Positions 30,540 to 35,027 of a stretch of DNA of 35,027 nucleotides are shown here, piece after piece. The stretch comes from JAICUY01 sp038250515 (GTDB lineage: Bacteria > Chloroflexota > Limnocylindria > QHBO01): assembly GCA_038250515.1 (NCBI GenBank), contig JBBSCG010000019.1, forward strand, positions 1 to 35,027, given 5' to 3'. Each line of letters starts with the position of its first letter. The first letter of the stretch is position 1. The translations under genes and the position numbers were made by a program. The notes beneath the pieces were generated by a model, which saw only the letters and a list, made by a program, of their open reading frames with translations, made no database searches and was not told the origin of the DNA.

Positions 30540-30923
30540 ATGAGTTCAGATCGCCTGGTTCAGATCCTGGTCAATGCCGCGGCACTGTGGGTGGCCGTGC
30601 AGGTCGTGGGCGGCATTCACTTCACCGGGGAGTGGTGGAAGCTCCTTCTCGTGGCGGCCGCGTTCAGCCTGCTGAACACCTACCTGCGCCCCGTTCTTCG
30701 GATTCTTTCCATCCCGCTGACACTGATGACCTTCGGGCTCTTCCTGCTGGTGATCAACGCCCTGATGCTGCTGCTGACGAGCGCCATCTCCAACGTGTTG
30801 AACCTCGAGTTCGCCGTCGACGGCTTTGGCGCGGCGTTCCTGGGTGCGATCGTGGTGGCCATCGTCGGGCTGCTGCTCTCGATGCTGATCGGCAGCGGCC
30901 GGCTGGCAGGCAAAGCCGTCTGA
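30540..30923 (+). CDS. Phage holin family 4-type membrane protein (PF04020-like)
   Basis: A 127-residue protein with four hydrophobic helices (about residues 8-25, 32-52, 57-83 and 95-118). The motif NTYLRPVLRILSIPLTLMTFGLFLLVINALML in segments, with GFGAAFLGAIVVAIVG, is characteristic of the widespread 'phage holin superfamily 4' of small chromosomal membrane proteins (YvlD-like). Despite the name these are mostly not phage-encoded, and nothing phage-like is nearby. In Bacillus the YvlD relative belongs to a cell-envelope stress operon. It is followed 20 bases later by another membrane gene and probably co-transcribed with it. Confidence 0.82.
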   Translation: MSSDRLVQILVNAAALWVAVQVVGGIHFTGEWWKLLLVAAAFSLLNTYLRPVLRILSIPLTLMTFGLFLLVINALMLLLTSAISNVLNLEFAVDGFGAAFLGAIVVAIVGLLLSMLIGSGRLAGKAV

Positions 30924-30943
30924 CCGGCGTGGCGGACTGATCC

Positions 30944-31612
30944 ATGGGCCGCGCGCCCGTCCTCGTCGGACTTCTGCTGGCGGTTTCGATGACGCTGCTG
31001 ATCGCGCTTGCCGGTCCGCTCCTCTTGTTCAATCCATGGTTCGTGTCGTTCGAGCAGGCGCGAACTGACGTACCGGCGCGCCTGAGCACCACGCAGGTGA
31101 ACGTCGATCGCATGACGGGCGAGATCCTGGCCGATATCTGGATTGGTGGTGAGTTCGACGCGAGCCTGAATGGCGAAACGCCGCTGCTCGACGAGAACGA
31201 GCGAAGCCATATGCGCGACGTCGGCAGCCTGGTGCGACTGCTTGGCACCCTCACGCTGGTGGCCGGGCTGGTCCTGCTGTTCAGCGTCCTGGCGTTGCGT
31301 CGCGAGCTGCGGCGGGTCGGCGGTCTGCTGGTGATGGCGGCCGGAGCTGTGGGGCTCGTGGCCATCGTGCTGGCGGGCACCTTTGCGGTCGCCTTCGAGC
31401 CGGCCTTCCTGATCTTCCACGAAATCTTCTTCCCGCAGGGCAACTTCCTGTTCGGCCCCGATTCGAACCTGCTGCGCCTGTTCCCCGAGCCCTTCTGGTT
31501 CGAGGTGTCGCTGGCCGCCGGCATTGTGATCGTTTTCTCGGCGCTGATCGTGTCGCTGGTCGGCTGGCGTCTGTGGCGTTCGCACGGCGACAAGCCCAAA
31601 TGGCCGACGTGA
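30944..31612 (+). CDS. DUF1461 / TIGR01906-like integral membrane protein
   Basis: A 222-residue protein with about four membrane helices (about residues 7-28, 94-117, 125-150 and 185-210). After the first helix there is an extracytoplasmic segment with LLDENERSHMRDVGSL; later comes FLIFHEIFFPQGNFLFGPDSNLLRLFPEPFW in outline. The FHEIFFPxGNWxF...LIRLFPExFW signature is diagnostic for the DUF1461 family. Function is unknown. In other bacteria members have been linked to lipoprotein N-terminal modification (the Lit-like lyso-lipoprotein intramolecular transacylase group), which is a family-level suggestion only. ATG 30944 has no clear Shine-Dalgarno. Confidence 0.78.
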   Translation: MGRAPVLVGLLLAVSMTLLIALAGPLLLFNPWFVSFEQARTDVPARLSTTQVNVDRMTGEILADIWIGGEFDASLNGETPLLDENERSHMRDVGSLVRLLGTLTLVAGLVLLFSVLALRRELRRVGGLLVMAAGAVGLVAIVLAGTFAVAFEPAFLIFHEIFFPQGNFLFGPDSNLLRLFPEPFWFEVSLAAGIVIVFSALIVSLVGWRLWRSHGDKPKWPT

Positions 31613-31620
31613 ACTGTCTC

Positions 31621-31636
31621 CGCCGCCTGAGCGGCG
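31621..31636 (+). terminator. Hairpin before the M50-CBS gene
   Basis: CGCCGC (31621-31626) and GCGGCG (31631-31636) pair fully around a CTGA loop, the same loop as in the hairpin over the der stop, eight bases after the previous stop codon. No U-tract follows. Confidence 0.4.
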
Positions 31637-31661
31637 CATCGGTCCGCGTGCTTCGCTCGGC

Positions 31662-31667
31662 TACACT
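31662..31667 (+). promoter_or_regulatory. Predicted -10 element for the M50-CBS gene (leaderless)
   Basis: TACACT (in CTACACT) ends six bases before ATG 31674, which has no Shine-Dalgarno. Confidence 0.6.
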
Positions 31668-31673
31668 CCTGCC

Positions 31674-32795
31674 ATGGGATTGTCCATCCGCCTCGGCCGG
31701 ATCTTCGGTGTCGAGATCGGCGTGCATCCGTCATGGCTGGTCATCGCCTTCCTCATCACCTATTCGCTTGCGGTCGGGCAGTTTCCGGTCCAGTACCGCG
31801 GCTGGAGCGACGGCCTGTATTGGTTCGTGGCGGCACTCACCTCGGTCCTCTTCTTCGCCAGCGTGCTGGGCCATGAGCTCAGCCACGCCATCCTGGCGCG
31901 AAGATTCGGTTTGCGTGTGACCGGCATCACCCTGTTCATCTTCGGTGGTGCCGCGAGCCTGGAGGGTGAGCCGAAGCGTCCACGTGACGAGGCGTTGATC
32001 GCCGCCGCGGGACCGGTGACGAGCCTGGTCATCGGCGGGCTGCTGCTCGGTATCGACGCGATCGTGGAGCAGCCGCAGGTCGGCGCCCTCGTCGGCTGGC
32101 TCGGCGTCATCAACCTGTCGCTCGGCCTGTTCAACCTCATTCCCGGCTTCCCGATGGACGGCGGGCGCATCCTGCGGGCCCTGCTGTGGCGCCTGCGGGG
32201 GGACCGCTTCGCTGCGACGCGCAACGCGGCGCTGGTGGGGCGCCTGTTCGGCTACCTGCTGATCGGCATCGGCGTCTTCCTGGCATTCCAGAGCGGCAGC
32301 GTCTTCGGCGGTGTGTGGCTGGCGCTGATCGGCTGGTTCCTGTCGAATGCCGCGAAGTCGACCGTCGCCCAGATGAGCGTGCAGCGCACGCTGCACGGAG
32401 TCCTGGTACGCGACGTGATGGAGCCGGAGCCGGCATCGGTCTCGCCGAACGAGACGGTCAGTGAGCTGGTGCACGACCGGATGCTGCACAGCGAGCATCG
32501 GTCCTACCTGGTCCGTCACGATGACGGTGGGCTGGCTGGCATCGTGTCGCTGTCGGACGTGCAACGCCTTCCGCGCGACCATTGGGACAGCGCGCGAGTG
32601 ACCGACATCATGACCCGCTATGCGGATCTGGCCACGGTCAGTCCGGAAGACGAGGTCGAAGACGCGATGAAGCTGCTGCAGGAGCGCGAGGTGAACCAGT
32701 TGCCGGTGGTGGGTGACGGTCGCGAGGTCGTCGGGCTGCTGACGCGGAGGGGTCTGCTGCGGCTGATCGACACTCGTCTCAAGCTCGGTGTCTGA
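31674..32795 (+). CDS. Site-2 protease (M50) with C-terminal CBS domain pair
   Basis: A 373-residue membrane metalloprotease. The zinc site is HELSH (His67-Glu68-x-x-His71) with the third ligand in NLIPGFPMDGGRILRAL (Asp161). Helices lie at about residues 20-37, 50-75, 105-127, 135-155 and 190-225. Residues about 240-373 are two CBS repeats (VRDVMEPEPASVSPNETVSEL and VTDIMTRYADLATVSPEDEVEDA), which usually sense adenine nucleotides and gate the protease, as in SpoIVFB-like and archaeal S2P proteins. Substrate unknown. It differs in architecture from the short M50 protein at 20437-21081. It has its own predicted promoter, and moeA starts five bases after its stop. Confidence 0.92.
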   Translation: MGLSIRLGRIFGVEIGVHPSWLVIAFLITYSLAVGQFPVQYRGWSDGLYWFVAALTSVLFFASVLGHELSHAILARRFGLRVTGITLFIFGGAASLEGEPKRPRDEALIAAAGPVTSLVIGGLLLGIDAIVEQPQVGALVGWLGVINLSLGLFNLIPGFPMDGGRILRALLWRLRGDRFAATRNAALVGRLFGYLLIGIGVFLAFQSGSVFGGVWLALIGWFLSNAAKSTVAQMSVQRTLHGVLVRDVMEPEPASVSPNETVSELVHDRMLHSEHRSYLVRHDDGGLAGIVSLSDVQRLPRDHWDSARVTDIMTRYADLATVSPEDEVEDAMKLLQEREVNQLPVVGDGREVVGLLTRRGLLRLIDTRLKLGV

Positions 32796-32799
32796 GCCG

Positions 32800-33993
32800 A
32801 TGCTCGGCGTCGAGGACGTGCTCGCGCGCATGCGGGCCGTCGTCACGGAGACATCGACGGAGCCGTGCTCACTTGACCGATGCCTCGGCCGCGTGCCGGC
32901 CTCGTTTTCGGTGACGGCGCCCATCGACGTGCCGCCGTTCGCCAATTCCGCCATGGACGGCTTCGCCGTCCGCGCCGCCGATCTTCCCGGCGAGCTGCGA
33001 GTCACCGGTGAGGTGCCTGCCGGCGCCGGCTCGCTGCCACAGGTCAAGCCGGGAGTCGCGGTTCGGATCATGACCGGTGCGCCGATGCCGCCGGGTGCCG
33101 ACACGGTGATTCCCATCGAGGATGCCGTCGAATCCGATGCTTCCGTTCGGCTGCCCGCGGCCTCGCTCTGGACGTACGTGCGCGCCGCCGGTCACGACAC
33201 GCGCGCCGGCGAGACGGTCGAGCTTCCTCGCGCACCGCTCACGCCGGCGACCATTGCCGTGCTCGCCTCGCTGGGAATGAGCACGGTCGAGGTGCGGCGC
33301 CGGCCGGCGGTCGCGATCCTGTCGACCGGCGACGAGCTCATTCAACCCGGTGAGTCGCTCGGTCCGGGTCGGATCTACGATGCCAATACGCTCGCACTGG
33401 CAGCGGCCGTCATCGAGGCAGGCGGCAGGCCGATCGTCCTGCCGATCGCGGGTGACGACCCAGCCCTGATCGAGGAGCGGCTGCGTCACGGCACCGAAGC
33501 TTCGGACCTGCTGGTCGTCTCGGGTGGGGTGAGCGTCGGTCGCCACGACCACGTCCGTTCGGTCATCGAGAAGCTCGGCGAGCTCGACTTCTGGCGGATC
33601 GCCGTGCAGCCGGGCAAGCCGCTCGCCTTCGGAAGCGTCGGCGGCCGACCGGTGGTGGGGCTGCCGGGCAATCCGGTAAGCGCCCTTGTCACCTTCGAGA
33701 TCTTCCTGCGACCGATGCTGCGCGCCATGCTCGGGCTGGCCGGTGACGGCCGCCTCCGGGTGCGTGCCTGCGCGACCGAGCGAATCGGGAAGGATCCTGA
33801 GCGCAGAGCGTACCTGCGGGTTCGGCTCGCGGCCGACGGCGACGGGTACCGCGCGGAATCGGCCGGCGGGCAGCAATCGTCGCAGCTGCGGCCGTTGTCC
33901 TCCGCCAACGCGCTGCTCGTCGTTCCTGAGGGAGCCGCCGCGGCCGAGCCGGGCCAGGCATACGAGGCCGTCCTGGTCGGGGCGGTGGCGTGA
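32800..33993 (+). CDS. moeA: Molybdopterin molybdenumtransferase MoeA
   Basis: Inserts molybdate into adenylylated molybdopterin in Moco synthesis. It has 397 residues with all MoeA domains: VPPFANSAMDGFAVRAADL, RIMTGAPMPPGADTVIPIED, VAILSTGDELIQPGE, then the MPT-binding domain (VVSGGVSVGRHDHVRSVIEKLG, AVQPGKPLAFG, GLPGNPVSALVTFEIFLRPML) and the beta-barrel domain IV (RAYLRVRL onward). ATG 32800 is preferred; a GTG at 32788 overlapping the previous stop would add four residues. There is no Shine-Dalgarno, so it is probably translated by coupling with the M50-CBS gene. It overlaps the moaC-mog fusion by four bases (GTGA). Confidence 0.94.
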   Translation: MLGVEDVLARMRAVVTETSTEPCSLDRCLGRVPASFSVTAPIDVPPFANSAMDGFAVRAADLPGELRVTGEVPAGAGSLPQVKPGVAVRIMTGAPMPPGADTVIPIEDAVESDASVRLPAASLWTYVRAAGHDTRAGETVELPRAPLTPATIAVLASLGMSTVEVRRRPAVAILSTGDELIQPGESLGPGRIYDANTLALAAAVIEAGGRPIVLPIAGDDPALIEERLRHGTEASDLLVVSGGVSVGRHDHVRSVIEKLGELDFWRIAVQPGKPLAFGSVGGRPVVGLPGNPVSALVTFEIFLRPMLRAMLGLAGDGRLRVRACATERIGKDPERRAYLRVRLAADGDGYRAESAGGQQSSQLRPLSSANALLVVPEGAAAAEPGQAYEAVLVGAVA

Positions 33994-34955
33994 AGCCGTC
34001 ACATCTGGGTCCCGAAGGCGCACCGCGCATGGTTGACGTCGGCGGAAAGCCGGTGACGGCTCGACGGGCAGTCGCCGCCGCCACGGTCCGCATGCGACCC
34101 GAGGTCCTTGCCACGCTGCTGGATGCCGGTGGCCCGAAGGGAGACGCATTCGTGGTCGCGCGCCTGGCGGGGATCGGAGCGGCCAAGCGGACCAGCGAGC
34201 TGATCCCGCTGTGCCATCCGTTGCCGCTCGACCGCGTCGACGTCACGCTCGAGGCAGACCGCGAGGCGGGAACGGTCCGCATCATCGCCGAGGCCAGTGC
34301 CACGGCGCGCACCGGCGTCGAGATGGAGGCGCTGACCGCCGCCAGCATCGCCGCGCTGACGCTGTACGACATGGCGAAAGCGCTGCAGCGCGACATCGTC
34401 ATCGAGCGCATTGAGCTGCTCAGCAAGGAGGGCGGCCGCAGCGGAGCGTACCGGCGCGACGAGGAGCTGCCGACCGCGCAGCACGAGGCGGTGGTGGTCA
34501 CCATCTCGAACCGATCAGCGGCGGGGGAACGCGAAGATTCCAGCGGCCCGACGCTGGTCGGTGCGCTGCAGACTGCCGGATTCGATGTCGACGCCAATGT
34601 GCGGGTCGTTCCCGATGACGAGGCGCAGATCGCGTCGCTGCTCGCGCTGCTGGCGGATGGCGGGCATCGGGTGGTGCTGACGACCGGTGGAACCGGGCTG
34701 ACCGCCAGCGACACCACGCCGGCGGCGACGCGCCGCGTCATCCAGCGCGAGGTGCCAGGCATGGCCGAGCAGATGCGACTAGCAGGGCTGCAGAACACAC
34801 CCATGGCCTCGCTCTCCCGCGGCGTGGTGGGGACGCGCGGCACATCCCTCATTGTCAACCTGCCCGGCTCGCCCAGGGGTGCCCTGGAGTCGCTCGAGGC
34901 GATTCTGCCGGTGCTGCGTCACGCACTCGAGCAGCTCGCCGGCGGCGACCACTGA
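33990..34955 (+). CDS. Fused cyclic pyranopterin monophosphate synthase (MoaC) - molybdopterin adenylyltransferase (MogA/MoaB)
   Basis: A single 321-residue frame with two Moco enzymes. Residues 1-158 are MoaC, which makes cPMP from the MoaA product. Its active-site residues are Lys50, His76 (LIPLCHPL), Glu111/Glu113 (GVEMEALTAAS), Asp127 and Lys130 (YDMAKALQRD), all at the usual spacing. Residues about 167-321 are a MogA/MoaB domain that adenylylates molybdopterin, with TISNRSAAGEREDSSGP, VLTTGGTGLTASDTTPAATR and VNLPGSPRGALESL. The start GTG 33990 fits the MoaC N-terminus (SHLGPEGAPRMVDVGGKPVT). With moeA this gives three steps of Moco synthesis in two overlapping genes. MoaC-MoaB fusions are known in databases; moaA, moaD and moaE are not in the window. 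Confidence 0.93.
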   Translation: MKPSHLGPEGAPRMVDVGGKPVTARRAVAAATVRMRPEVLATLLDAGGPKGDAFVVARLAGIGAAKRTSELIPLCHPLPLDRVDVTLEADREAGTVRIIAEASATARTGVEMEALTAASIAALTLYDMAKALQRDIVIERIELLSKEGGRSGAYRRDEELPTAQHEAVVVTISNRSAAGEREDSSGPTLVGALQTAGFDVDANVRVVPDDEAQIASLLALLADGGHRVVLTTGGTGLTASDTTPAATRRVIQREVPGMAEQMRLAGLQNTPMASLSRGVVGTRGTSLIVNLPGSPRGALESLEAILPVLRHALEQLAGGDH

Positions 34956-34962
34956 TGTTGCC

Positions 34963-34980
34963 GCGGGCCGCAAGGTCCGC
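34963..34980 (+). terminator. Hairpin after moaC-mog
   Basis: GCGGGCC (34963-34969) and GGTCCGC (34974-34980) form a 7-bp stem with one G-T pair and a GCAA (GNRA) tetraloop, eight bases after the stop. There is no U-tract. Confidence 0.4.
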
Positions 34981-35001
34981 CCCTCGTGCTGTCCGCGCCG
35001 C

Positions 35002-35007
35002 TAGCAT
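35002..35007 (+). promoter_or_regulatory. Predicted -10 element near the window end
   Basis: TAGCAT (in CTAGCAT) ends nine bases before ATG 35017, similar to the leaderless pattern elsewhere in the window. Confidence 0.35.
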
Positions 35008-35016
35008 TGAGCGCCT

Positions 35017-35027
35017 ATGCAGCTGAA
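35017..35027 (+). CDS. Possible start of a truncated gene
   Basis: ATG 35017 follows a CTAGCAT -10 at near-leaderless distance and opens a frame (Met-Gln-Leu) that runs out of the window. The product cannot be identified. Its position after moeA and moaC-mog makes another Moco gene one possibility. Confidence 0.25.

Noticed and set aside
30540..30923. Phage holin indicating a prophage
   Set aside because: The family is a common chromosomal membrane protein family, and no endolysin or other phage gene is adjacent.

Overview
The window is a gene-dense, high-GC stretch of a bacterial chromosome made of core housekeeping genes, nearly all on the + strand, with one gene on the minus strand. The most likely source is a member of the Chloroflexota (for example a Limnocylindria-like lineage) or a close relative. 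This is an inference from the FtsA/PilM-like plus 'baseplate J-like' gene pair next to ruvX, the gene order scpA-scpB-rluB-cmk-plsC-ispH-der-gpsA, an EF-P with Arg at the modification site, and very high GC. No phage, transposon, CRISPR or resistance island was seen.

Layout. 1-11185: tail of a YtxH-like gene, then alaS, an actin-fold ATPase, a bitopic baseplate J-like protein, ruvX, mltG, a Xaa-Pro peptidase, efp, xseA, a small DUF5519-like gene and xseB. Most of these are joined by 1-14 base stop/start overlaps, so this looks like one or two long operons. 11186-14701: dxs, tlyA and a small membrane protein. 14702-16197: a non-coding gap with phased repeats, a ribbon-helix-helix protein and nadK. 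16210-24995: recN, a XerC/D recombinase, a PH/SHOCT membrane protein, purine nucleoside phosphorylase, a site-2 protease, an HD protein, scpA, scpB, a fused rluB-cmk gene and plsC. 25038-28742: ispH, a 365-base gap with a family of inverted repeats, der and gpsA. 28781-29875 (minus): a secreted metallophosphoesterase. 29979-32795: tRNA-Pro(GGG), two small genes, a holin-like membrane protein, a DUF1461-like membrane protein and a site-2 protease with CBS domains. 32800-34955: moeA and a fused moaC-mog gene. The window ends at the probable start of another gene.

Functionally it covers translation (AlaS, EF-P, Der, TlyA, RluB), isoprenoid synthesis (Dxs, IspH), lipid precursors (PlsC, GpsA), DNA repair and segregation (XseA/B, RecN, Xer, ScpA/B, RuvX), cell wall (MltG), cofactors (NadK, MoeA, MoaC-Mog) and nucleotides (PNP, Cmk).

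The strongest non-coding pattern is a recurring -10 element close to CTANACT. At eight genes it lies only 6-9 bases before an ATG or GTG that has no Shine-Dalgarno, so many transcripts here are probably leaderless. Genes inside operons instead show overlaps or Shine-Dalgarno sites. GC-rich hairpins without a U-tract sit in several of the gene junctions. The least explained structures are the GATTCG/CGAATC repeat family before der, the 11-base phased repeats before the ribbon-helix-helix gene, and the ATPase/bitopic-protein pair after alaS.
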